64,000 nt of DNA from Lysobacter sp. BMK333-48F3 (GTDB taxonomy: Bacteria > Pseudomonadota > Gammaproteobacteria > Xanthomonadales > Xanthomonadaceae), in assembly GCF_019733395.1 (NCBI RefSeq), contig NZ_JAIHOO010000001.1:3472501-3536500 (forward strand), in the 5' to 3' direction. Position 1 is the stretch's first letter, and each line of letters begins with the position of its first letter. Shown here one piece after another: positions 7,350-15,541 of the stretch. The notes below the pieces were generated by a model. The model was not told where the DNA came from. It made no database searches and saw only the letters and a list, made by a program, of their open reading frames with translations. The position numbers were made by a program, and so were the translations under genes.

Positions 7350-9275
7350 TCAGCGTTCGATGTAGGGGAAGCCGCGCGCGGACATGATTTCGCGCGCGTC
7401 GGCGGTCGAGGGCAGGTCGTCGATGAAGTTGTCCGGGTACCAGGCCAGATGGCGCACGCCGGCGGCCTGCAGGCGCCGCGCCATGGTCTTCAACCGTTGT
7501 GCCGGGATCGGCTTGTCGTCGCGCCAGTCCACGGTCTGCAGCTCGAAAATGGTCCGCGCTAGGCCGCTGGGCGAGCGCGCCACCTGCGCCACCAGCCGGT
7601 CCATCCAGGCCTGCGGCTCGCGGCTGTTCTCCATCCACGGCATCGCCATCACCGCGGTGTAGTCGTAGGCCTGGTTGAACGCGGCCAGGTTCTGGGCGAA
7701 CCAGCGCTCGCTGTCGGGGCGCAGTACCGGCTCGGCGAACAGGTTGCGCACGGTGATCAGCTTGGGCCGCCATTTGCCGGCGGCGCGGGTCAGCTCCTGG
7801 GTGAACTCGATCAGCGCCTGGGTGCGCTGCGCGGCCTGCTCCGGCGCCTGGCCGCGCAGTTCGTCGTCGCGCAGCAGGGCGTCGTCGTGGAACAGCAGGC
7901 CTTCGGTGTAGCCGCTGACCGCCAGGTCTTCGTAGATGTCGGCGACGATCTGGCGCGCCTGCGGCTGGAACGGATTGAGGCGGAAGGTTTCCTTGGGGTT
8001 GCTGGCGGCGATCGCCAGACGCTGGCGCAGCGCGGCGTCGGGCAGTTCGTAGCCCAGCACCGGCAACCAGGCGAACACCTTGACCCCGGCGCGGGTCTTG
8101 AGCTGCCAGGCGACCCGGTTGTACAGGTCGGCGCGCATCGGCAGGTGCCGGTTGGGGAAGTACAGCGCGTCGGCCGAACCGTTGCCGTCGGGGTCGGCGA
8201 AGGCCTGCAGGAACACGTGGCTGGGGCCGACCTGCTTGACCCGTTCGATCAGCTTGTCCAGGTTGCGCGCCTGCTGCGCCGGGTCGGCGTCGTAGACGTA
8301 GTCCAGGTCGACCTGCAGCGCGCGCAGGCCGTCCAGCGCTTCGTCGTGGCGCAGTTCGTAGGCCAGGTCGTTGACGGTCGGGTTGTCGAACACCAGCAGC
8401 CGGGCCAGGCCGTGCAGGTCGCGGCGCAGGGTCTGGTGGCGGCCTTCCAGGTCGAAGGTGACCTGCATGCCGAGCTGGTCGGCGATGGCGTTGGTCTGGC
8501 TGTTGTAGGCCGCGTACGGCCACACCACCGACTGCGGGGCGACGCCGAGTTCGCGCTTGATCGCGGCGACGCTGTCGCCCAGGTCCTTGCGGATCCGCGC
8601 CAGGTACTCGGCTTCGGTTTCGTAGCGCTCGGCCTTGGGATCCCACACCCGGGTGATCGCCGCCGGCATGCTGTTGCCCTGCGGGTTGGAGGTCACGCCG
8701 CGGTGCAGGGCGTGGCTGTGCGAGGCGATCTCGATCAGGCCCGAGGCCTGCATCTCGCGCAACTGGTCCCAGGTGACGAAGTCGTCGTGGGTGAACATGC
8801 GCGGGCCGTAGTCGACCTGCTGGTCGCGCGGCAGATCGACCCACGAGGTCACCACCGCCATCAGCGCCGGATAGCCGTAGGCGCGCAGCAGCGGGAAGGC
8901 GTGGGTGTAGATGCTGCGCAGGCCGTCGTCGAAGGTCAGCAGCACCGCCTTGGGCGGTAGCGGCTGCTCGCCGCGCGAAGCGGCGATGACCTGGCTCAGC
9001 GACACCGGACGGTAGCCGTGGCCGGACAGCCAGTCCAGGTGGGCGGCGAAGTTCTGGGTGCTGACCGCGTAGGCGTCGGGGTCGCCCTTGCGGGCGACGT
9101 CGTCGCGCACGTCGTGGTAGCTCAGCACCAGCAGTTCGTCGGCCTGGGCCGGCGCCAGCGCGGCCAGGGCCAGCGCGGCGGCGGCGAGCAGGCCGCGCAA
9201 CGCGCGCAGCGCGCGGGTGCGCGGCAGTAGGGTGGCGTGGCGGGTTGCGGCGGGGAGGGTTCCATCCATGTTCAT
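7350..9275 (-). CDS. pgaB: Poly-beta-1,6-GlcNAc N-deacetylase / glycoside hydrolase
   Basis: 641 residues. Partial de-N-acetylation (and cleavage) of PNAG in the periplasm, needed for export. Residues about 1-45 are a signal peptide ([19 protein letters not shown]). The CE4 domain follows, with VLSYHDV, LLTFDDGL (catalytic and metal Asp) and the ASHSHALH metal histidines. The C-terminal half is the GH153-type domain (DLDYVYDADPAQQARNLDKL and later FNQAYDYTAVMAMPWME). E. coli PgaB is a lipoprotein, but no lipobox cysteine is seen here, so this one is probably soluble. The start has GGGGAG upstream and overlaps the pgaA stop by 4 nt (ATGA). Confidence 0.95.
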   Translation of the reverse strand: MNMDGTLPAATRHATLLPRTRALRALRGLLAAAALALAALAPAQADELLVLSYHDVRDDVARKGDPDAYAVSTQNFAAHLDWLSGHGYRPVSLSQVIAASRGEQPLPPKAVLLTFDDGLRSIYTHAFPLLRAYGYPALMAVVTSWVDLPRDQQVDYGPRMFTHDDFVTWDQLREMQASGLIEIASHSHALHRGVTSNPQGNSMPAAITRVWDPKAERYETEAEYLARIRKDLGDSVAAIKRELGVAPQSVVWPYAAYNSQTNAIADQLGMQVTFDLEGRHQTLRRDLHGLARLLVFDNPTVNDLAYELRHDEALDGLRALQVDLDYVYDADPAQQARNLDKLIERVKQVGPSHVFLQAFADPDGNGSADALYFPNRHLPMRADLYNRVAWQLKTRAGVKVFAWLPVLGYELPDAALRQRLAIAASNPKETFRLNPFQPQARQIVADIYEDLAVSGYTEGLLFHDDALLRDDELRGQAPEQAAQRTQALIEFTQELTRAAGKWRPKLITVRNLFAEPVLRPDSERWFAQNLAAFNQAYDYTAVMAMPWMENSREPQAWMDRLVAQVARSPSGLARTIFELQTVDWRDDKPIPAQRLKTMARRLQAAGVRHLAWYPDNFIDDLPSTADAREIMSARGFPYIER

Positions 9276-11368
9276 TGCTCTCCCCAACGGAAGTTCAGAT
9301 CGAAGCCGAGCCGGTCCTCGCGCCGGCCGTCGTAGACCGGGCGCGACCAGTTCAGGCCGTAAGTCAGGGTGCGGCCGGTGCCCAGGCCCCATTCGTGTTC
9401 GTAGCGCAGCTGCGGCACCCAGGCGCTGCCGTAGCCTTGTTGCCAGTACGGGCCGGCGTAGGCGGTGAAGCGCTGCAGCAGGTGATGGCTGTAGCGGCGC
9501 CAGGCGACGTGGTTGACGCGCAGGCCGAGATTGAGCGAGGCGTCGCGGCTGGGGTTGAAGTAGGGCACGTCGGCGTCGCGGCGGCTGGCGCGGCTGGCCG
9601 AGAGTTCGGCCAGGCCGTCGACCTGCAGATGCGGACGGGTGTAGGCGCGCTGGTTCAGCGCCAGCGTCAGCGCGCTGCGCCGGTTGTCGTCGCTGTAGCG
9701 CAGCTGCTGCACGCGGGCGTCGAGCGCGGTGCGCTCGCTCGGGGTCCAGCGCAGGCCCAGGCTCAGCGCGTCGGCGTCGATGCCGGCGCGGCGCGCCTGC
9801 AGCGAAGCGTCCGGCGATTGCCGGTACCAGGACGCGCTGCCGCGCCAGGCGTCGTCGAAACGCCAGCCGGCGTCGAGGTAATAACCGGTGCGGTCGTCGC
9901 GGCCGAGCCAGCGGTCGCTGGCGCGGTCGACGCCGAAGCCGAGGCTGAGCCGGTCGTAGGCGTAGCTCGCGCCGATGCCCTGGCGGCGGTCGTGCACGCG
10001 TTCGCCCGGGTAGTCGGCCCAGGCGTCCTGGGCGTGCGCGGTCAGGCGCCAGCGGTCGTGGATCAGCGGGCTGCTGATCTCGACCCGGTGGGTGCCGTCG
10101 CGGCTGCCGAGCGGCGAGGCGCTGTCGCCGCCGCCGTCGGCGCGGCTGCGATGGCTCGAGGTCGACACCTGCCACTGCCAGCCCAGCCGGCTTTCCCAGG
10201 ACTCGCGCATCTGCCGCACCTGCACGTCGCGTTCGCGGCGGGCCAGCAGTTCGTCGTGGATCGGACGCGCCAGGTCGACCCGGTCGTGTTCGAGATAGGC
10301 GCCGATCTGGCCGATCCGCGCGCCGACGCTGGTCGGCTCCAGGGTGCTGGCCATGCGGAAGCGTTCCAGCGCGCGTTCGGTCCAGCCGCGGCGCTGGTAG
10401 GCGACGCCGAGGTTGGTCTGCAGGCCGGCGTTGTTCGGGCCGATCGCCGCCAGCGCTTCCAGGCCGCGCTGCGCGCCGACGGTGTCTTCGCCGTACAGGC
10501 CGACCATGATCAGGTTGGTGTCGGCGTCGTAATGGCGCCAGTTGGCGTGGCTGACCTTGGCCCCGGGCACGCGCACGAAGGCCGGCTCGGCGGCCTTGAT
10601 CTTCTCCAGTTGTTTTTTCGCGTCGTCGAAACGCTCGGCTTCGGAATAGGCATAGGCCAGCTGCAACTGCGAATCGTGGTCTTCCGGCATCTCGCGGACG
10701 ACCCGTTCCAGCACCGTCGCCGCTTCCTCGGGGTGGCGCGCGGCCAGCAGCGAGGCGCCGACCCGGGCCAGGGCGTACAGAGGCACTTCGACGCCTTCGG
10801 CCTGCAGCTGGCGATAGTTCTGCACCGCTTCGGCGTGGCGCTCGAGGATGTTGAGCATCACCAGTTCGTCGAAGCGCGTGCGCAGGTCGGCCTGGCGCTG
10901 GCTCTCGCTCTGGCCCTGGCGGTATTCGGCGATCGCGCTGCGCGCGGCGCGGATTTCCTCCAGCCGCTGTTCTTCGTTCTCCGGGTACAGCCCGCCCCAC
11001 ACCACCATCCGCGCCAGGCGATTGGATTCCAGGCGCTGGCGCTCGTCGGCGCTGAACAAGCCGGGGCGTTCGCGGTACAGGCTCCAGGCGCGATGGGCGT
11101 TGCCGAGGTCGGCCAGGGTCAGCACCTGCAGGCGCAGCAGGGCCTCGTCGCCGGGGCGGGCGGCGAGGGCGGCTTCGATGCGCGACAAGGCCGCCAGCCA
11201 CTGCCGGTCGGCGCGCAGGCGCTCGATCTCGGGCAGCGGAGACTCAGAGAGAGGGCTGGCGTACTTGTTTTGACTCTCAGAGGCAGAAACTGACGAAAAT
11301 GGGCAAATTGAGCTAGCAGAAACCAGGGCGAAGGCAAGAGCGTAAGAAAGGCGATGCGTAATCGGCAT
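9272..11368 (-). CDS. pgaA: PNAG outer-membrane export porin
   Basis: 698 residues. Outer-membrane protein through which deacetylated PNAG leaves the cell. A signal peptide (RLSYALAFALVSASSICPFS) is followed by an all-helical TPR-rich periplasmic half (about 40-400, e.g. LEALAAIGPNNAGLQTNLGV) that in PgaA binds polymer and PgaB. The C-terminal beta-barrel half has alternating aromatic strands (YYLDAGWRFDDAW, SASWYRQSPDASL) and ends in FDLNFRWGEQ. First gene of the operon. The ATG chosen begins the signal peptide; the open frame reaches 192 bp further upstream, across the Clp-type site, so the longer version is unlikely. Confidence 0.9.
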   Translation of the reverse strand: MPITHRLSYALAFALVSASSICPFSSVSASESQNKYASPLSESPLPEIERLRADRQWLAALSRIEAALAARPGDEALLRLQVLTLADLGNAHRAWSLYRERPGLFSADERQRLESNRLARMVVWGGLYPENEEQRLEEIRAARSAIAEYRQGQSESQRQADLRTRFDELVMLNILERHAEAVQNYRQLQAEGVEVPLYALARVGASLLAARHPEEAATVLERVVREMPEDHDSQLQLAYAYSEAERFDDAKKQLEKIKAAEPAFVRVPGAKVSHANWRHYDADTNLIMVGLYGEDTVGAQRGLEALAAIGPNNAGLQTNLGVAYQRRGWTERALERFRMASTLEPTSVGARIGQIGAYLEHDRVDLARPIHDELLARRERDVQVRQMRESWESRLGWQWQVSTSSHRSRADGGGDSASPLGSRDGTHRVEISSPLIHDRWRLTAHAQDAWADYPGERVHDRRQGIGASYAYDRLSLGFGVDRASDRWLGRDDRTGYYLDAGWRFDDAWRGSASWYRQSPDASLQARRAGIDADALSLGLRWTPSERTALDARVQQLRYSDDNRRSALTLALNQRAYTRPHLQVDGLAELSASRASRRDADVPYFNPSRDASLNLGLRVNHVAWRRYSHHLLQRFTAYAGPYWQQGYGSAWVPQLRYEHEWGLGTGRTLTYGLNWSRPVYDGRREDRLGFDLNFRWGEQ

Positions 11369-11424
11369 GAACCACCAAGATCCGTGGGGGAAGACGCGAC
11401 CGGGTCCGTGACGCGAATGAAAAA

Positions 11425-11440
11425 TGTGAACTACATCACA
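11425..11440. promoter_or_regulatory. Clp/CRP-type binding site upstream of pgaA
   Basis: TGTGA (11425-11429), six bases, TCACA (11436-11440), flanked by AAA and T: a perfect match to both CRP half-sites. In Xanthomonadaceae this consensus is read by Clp, the CRP homologue whose DNA binding is relieved by c-di-GMP. It lies 57 bp upstream of the pgaA start and 235 bp upstream of the divergent GH92 gene. Confidence 0.75.
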
Positions 11441-11574
11441 TTGAGTTATGGCCCCATTGACGCAAAAGCTGTGCCAAAGCGCCGTGAATCGCGGGCTTGA
11501 TTTTTGCGCCGAAGTGCTTGTCTGGATTGGATTTTGCGTAATGTGTGCAGTGCTTCCCAATGTTGCGGCGCGGT

Positions 11575-11603
11575 TTGACAGCTTCGTTTTAGATCGATTT
11601 AAA
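11575..11603 (+). promoter_or_regulatory. Sigma70-type promoter for the GH92 gene, with overlapping palindrome
   Basis: TTGACA (11575-11580), 17-bp spacer, TTTAAA (11598-11603). A perfect 12-bp palindrome, CGATTTAAATCG (11595-11606), covers the -10 box and could be an operator. The predicted leader is about 65 nt. The 306-bp intergenic region holds this promoter and the Clp-type site; I could not place a convincing pgaA promoter. Confidence 0.55.
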
Positions 11604-11674
11604 TCGGGCGAAACGACGTGTCACAGCTTCGCCAGCGGGCGCGGCGCGACGTCGCGCGAGCATGGGAGCGGGGC

Positions 11675-14600
11675 ATGGCGTTGGGCGATGCGTTGAGCGA
11701 AAAGGGGCGTCGCGTTCGCGGCGAACGGCAGCAAGAGGTGGGCGTTCGCATCGCGCGCAACGCGAGTCTGGCCATCGCCGTCGCGGCGGCGCTGTGCGCC
11801 GCGCAGGCGTCGGCGGCGGTACCGCGCAGCTTCGCGACCTCGTTCGAAACCGGCGAGCCGGTGCCGGCCGATGCGGCGGATGTGCCGGGCTCGCTGCACG
11901 TCGACGGCGGCCCGGACGCGGCCGCTGCGCTGACCGCCAAGCCCGGGGTCGGTTTCACCGGCCTGCGCTCGTTGCGCTACCAGGGCGAAGGCGGGCGCGA
12001 ACAGCGCCTGCAGGCGTTCGACGTCGACCTGGCGCTGAGCAAGGACAGCGTGCTGTCGTATCGCCTGTTCCCGCTGTCGGATGCGCGGGTGTCGGGACGC
12101 AAGGCCGCGGTGCCGGCCGACGACCTGCGCAACACGTCCGGTTACGTCGCGATCGACCTGGAATTCGACGACGGCAGCCGGTTGTCGCAACACGCGCCGA
12201 CGGACGCGTACGGCCAACCGTTGACCGCGCGCGGGCAGGGCCTGGCGCGGCTGCTGTATCCCGACCAGTGGAATGCGGTGTCCAGCCGGATCGGCGAAGT
12301 CGCGGCCGGGCGCCGCGTGCGCCGCATCCTGGTCGTGCACGACGCCGACCACGCCGCGCCGTTCCGCGGCTGGCTGGACGACCTGCGCATCGAGCGCATG
12401 CCGCAGGCCAAGGGCCCGGCGCCGCGGCCCAGCGACTATGTCGATACCCGCCGCGGCAGCAATTCCAATGCGCGCTTCTCGCGCGGCAACACCTTTCCCG
12501 CGGTCGCGCTGCCGCACGGCTTCAATTTCTGGACCCCGACCACCAACGCCGGTTCGCACTGGATCTACCAGTACCAGGAGCGCAACGGCGACGACAACCG
12601 GCCGCGCCTGGAGGCCTTGGCGCTGTCGCACGAGCCCAGCCCGTGGATGGGCGACCGCCAGACCTTCCACATCCTGCCGGCGATCGGCAGCGCCCGGCCC
12701 GAATTCGATCGCGGCAAGCGCGCGCTGAGCTTCGGCCACGACCAGGAGACCGCGCGCGCCGATTACTACCGGGTGCGCTTCGACAATGGGCTGGTCGCCG
12801 AGCTGACCCCGACCGACCACGCGGCGATGCTGCGCTTCACCTTCCCGGACCCGAACGCGCAGCTGCTGTTCGATCACCGCGACGAACACGGCGATATCCG
12901 CCTGAACCCCGACGACGGCAGCTTGAGCGGCTGGAGCGACAGCCGCAGCTCGCTGTCGACCGGCGCCACCCGGCTGTACTTCTACGCCCGCTTCGACCGG
13001 CCGCTGCGCGGCGGCGAGCGCCTGCCGCGCGAAAAGGGCCGCGACCGGGTGTCGGCCTGGTACGGCTTCGACCTCGGCGCGGATCCGTCGCGTCAGCTGA
13101 CGATGCGCATCGCCACCTCGCTGCTCGGCGTGGAGCAGGCCAAGCGCAACCTGGAACTGGAAATCGGCGCCGACGAGGGCTTCGACGCGGTGCGCGAGCG
13201 CGCCCGCGCGGCCTGGGACGCCAAGCTCGGCACGGTGCGCATCGAAGGCGCGCCCGAGCACGAACGGGCCACCTTGTACTCCAACCTGTACCGCCTGTTC
13301 CTGTACCCGAACAGCGGCTACGAGAACACCGGCACCGCCGACCGGCCGCTGTACCGCTACGCCAGCCCGTTCGCGCCGGCCGCCGGCGCCGACGGCGACA
13401 CCGTCACCGGCGCGGCCGTGGTCGACGGCAAGGTGTTCGTCAACAACGGCTTCTGGGACACCTACCGCACCAGCTGGCCGGCCTATGTGCTGCTGGCGCC
13501 GACCCAGGCCGGCGAGATGATCGACGGCTTCGTCCAGCAATACCGCGACGGCGGCTGGATCGCGCGCTGGTCCTCGCCGGGCTACGCCGACCTGATGGTC
13601 GGCACCAGCTCCGACGTCGCCTTCGCCGACGCCTGGCTCAAGGGCGTGCGCAATTTCGACGTGCGCTCGTTCTACCAGTCGGCGATCCGCAACGCTTCCA
13701 GCGTCAGTCCGATTCCGGGCGCGGGGCGCAAGGGCATCGAGCGGGCGATCTTCACCGGCTATACCGACACCACCGTCGGCGAAGGCCTGTCCTGGTCGAT
13801 GGACGGCTACATCAACGACTACGCGATCGGCCGCCTGGCCGCGGCGCTGGCGCAGGAGGCACCGGCCGACGATCCGTACCGCGCCGGCTATGCCGACGAC
13901 GCGGCCTACTACCGCAACCGCGCGCTGGGCTACGTCAATCTGTTCCATCCGCAGCTGGGCTTCTTCGTCGGCCGCCATCGCGACGGCCGCTGGCGCTACG
14001 CGGCCAGCGAGTTCGACCCGCTGCGCTGGGGCGGCGACTACACCGAGACCAACGCCTGGAACATGGCCTTCCACGCGCCGCAGGACGGCGCCGGCCTGGC
14101 CGCGCTGTACGGCGGCCGGGTCGCGCTGGGCAACAAGCTCGACCTGTTCTTCGCCACGCCCGGCCTGTTCGAGGTCGGCGGCTACGGCCAGGTGATCCAC
14201 GAAATGCTCGAAGCGCGCGACGTGCGCATGGGCCAGTACGGCCACAGCAACCAGCCCTCGCACCACATTCCCTATATGTACGCCGCCGCCGGCCAGCCGT
14301 GGCGGATCCAGGAGAAGGTGCGCGACATCCTCGACCGGCTGTACGTCGGCGGCGAGATCGGCCAGGGCTATCCGGGCGACGAGGACAACGGCGAGATGTC
14401 GGCGTGGTGGTTGTTCAGCGCAGCCGGTTTCTATCCGCTGCGGATGGGCTCGCCGGAGTACGTGATCGGCGCGCCGCGCTTCGAACGCATGAGCATCCGC
14501 CTGGAAAACGGGCGCGAACTGCGCATCAACGCGCCCAAGGTCGGCGCGCGCAATCGCTACGTGCAATCGCTGAAGGTCAACGGCGAGCCCTGGGACCGGC

Positions 14601-15142
14601 TGACCCTGCCGCACGAATTGCTGGCGCAGGGCGCGGTGCTGGACTTCCGCATGGGCCCGTCGCCGTCGAACTGGGCCAGCGCCCCGCAGGCGCTGCCCGA
14701 ATCGCTGAGCGCCGATGGCGACATGCCGATGCCGTGGCGCGACCTGGGCCGGCGCGACAACGCGACGGTGGCCGGCATCGCCGCCAAGCAGGCGGCGGCT
14801 CTGTTCGACGACGACTCCGGCACCGGCCTGCGCCTGAACCTGCCGATGCCGTCGATCGCCTGGAGCTTCAAGCGACCGGCGACCGTGCACCTGTACACGC
14901 TGACTTCGTCGGCCAAGCGCGGCGACGCCCAGGCCTGGGCCCTGCAGGGTTCCAACGACGGCGAGCAGTGGACCACGCTCGACGAGCGCAGCGGCCAGTC
15001 CTTCGCCTGGCGCCGGCAGACCCGCGCCTTCGCGCTGGCGCAGCCGGCGACTTACAGCCGTTACCGCTTGCGCCTGGCCGGCGAAAGCGGTGGGATCGAA
15101 CTGGCCGAGGTGGAGTTGATCGGCGAGGCGTCGAGGGAGTGA
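11675..15142 (+). CDS. Secreted GH92 alpha-mannosidase with C-terminal discoidin-like module
   Basis: 1155 residues. GH92 enzymes are calcium-dependent exo-alpha-mannosidases (mostly alpha-1,2) acting on N-glycans and fungal mannans. Signal peptide at about 25-48 (SLAIAVAAALCAAQASA). Residues 50-240 form a jelly-roll-like N-terminal region. The GH92 body (about 245-1000) shows FPAVALPHGFNFWTPTTNAG, YSNLYRLFLYPN, NNGFWDTYRTSWP, GYPGDEDNGEMSAWW and GFYPLRMGSPEYVIG. The last 130 residues (STASIAW-like region, LQGSNDGEQWTTLDERSG, YRLRLAG) resemble an F5/8 carbohydrate-binding fold. The chosen ATG follows the promoter and a GGAGCGGGG ribosome site; a GTG 57 bp upstream is in frame but close to the expected transcription start. 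Confidence 0.9.
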   Translation: MALGDALSEKGRRVRGERQQEVGVRIARNASLAIAVAAALCAAQASAAVPRSFATSFETGEPVPADAADVPGSLHVDGGPDAAAALTAKPGVGFTGLRSLRYQGEGGREQRLQAFDVDLALSKDSVLSYRLFPLSDARVSGRKAAVPADDLRNTSGYVAIDLEFDDGSRLSQHAPTDAYGQPLTARGQGLARLLYPDQWNAVSSRIGEVAAGRRVRRILVVHDADHAAPFRGWLDDLRIERMPQAKGPAPRPSDYVDTRRGSNSNARFSRGNTFPAVALPHGFNFWTPTTNAGSHWIYQYQERNGDDNRPRLEALALSHEPSPWMGDRQTFHILPAIGSARPEFDRGKRALSFGHDQETARADYYRVRFDNGLVAELTPTDHAAMLRFTFPDPNAQLLFDHRDEHGDIRLNPDDGSLSGWSDSRSSLSTGATRLYFYARFDRPLRGGERLPREKGRDRVSAWYGFDLGADPSRQLTMRIATSLLGVEQAKRNLELEIGADEGFDAVRERARAAWDAKLGTVRIEGAPEHERATLYSNLYRLFLYPNSGYENTGTADRPLYRYASPFAPAAGADGDTVTGAAVVDGKVFVNNGFWDTYRTSWPAYVLLAPTQAGEMIDGFVQQYRDGGWIARWSSPGYADLMVGTSSDVAFADAWLKGVRNFDVRSFYQSAIRNASSVSPIPGAGRKGIERAIFTGYTDTTVGEGLSWSMDGYINDYAIGRLAAALAQEAPADDPYRAGYADDAAYYRNRALGYVNLFHPQLGFFVGRHRDGRWRYAASEFDPLRWGGDYTETNAWNMAFHAPQDGAGLAALYGGRVALGNKLDLFFATPGLFEVGGYGQVIHEMLEARDVRMGQYGHSNQPSHHIPYMYAAAGQPWRIQEKVRDILDRLYVGGEIGQGYPGDEDNGEMSAWWLFSAAGFYPLRMGSPEYVIGAPRFERMSIRLENGRELRINAPKVGARNRYVQSLKVNGEPWDRLTLPHELLAQGAVLDFRMGPSPSNWASAPQALPESLSADGDMPMPWRDLGRRDNATVAGIAAKQAAALFDDDSGTGLRLNLPMPSIAWSFKRPATVHLYTLTSSAKRGDAQAWALQGSNDGEQWTTLDERSGQSFAWRRQTRAFALAQPATYSRYRLRLAGESGGIELAEVELIGEASRE

Positions 15143-15541
15143 GCAGCGCAGCGGAATGAAGAGCGAGCGTGCCGATACGGCGCCTGGTCGAATCCTCGCT
15201 TCTGGTTCCGGCTCAGCGGTCGTTGAACGCGGTTGTGACGCAATGCGGGCTTTAACATCGCGCGCTGCGGCCAGCATAAAACGGCGAGCCTCCGCTTTCG
15301 TAAGTCGGTGGCCGCTGCGCGCTCGTTCCTGCATTCGGCCGGCGTTCTCGTCGCGACCGTGACGCTTTCCAGGCTTTAACGCCGCGCTCATGTCCGCCGC
15401 AGCGCGGCGTCGTCCGCGGCTGCGAATCGTTCCCGATCTGTCCCGATATCGCCCCGGATTGTTCCTCGGCAGGCGTCGCGTGCGGGGCTAGGGTCGCAGG
15501 TGCTGTCCCCATCCACCTGGACGATCCTCAGCGAGGCGCAT
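15143..15541. other. Intergenic region without recognisable features
   Basis: About 400 bp between two secreted-protein genes on the same strand. I see no gene, clear hairpin terminator, promoter hexamers at proper spacing or family repeat. The next gene has a GAGG ribosome site just before its ATG. Confidence 0.4.

Noticed and set aside
9276..11201. N-terminal 640-codon extension of the pgaB frame, overlapping pgaA
   Set aside because: It is a shadow of pgaA in another frame (Arg/Pro-rich, no motifs). The GGGGAG site and ATGA overlap mark the true pgaB start at 9275.
11621..15391. 1256-codon open frame antisense to the GH92 gene
   Set aside because: GC-rich codon bias leaves antisense frames open. 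The translation lacks domains and the sense gene has clear GH92 motifs.
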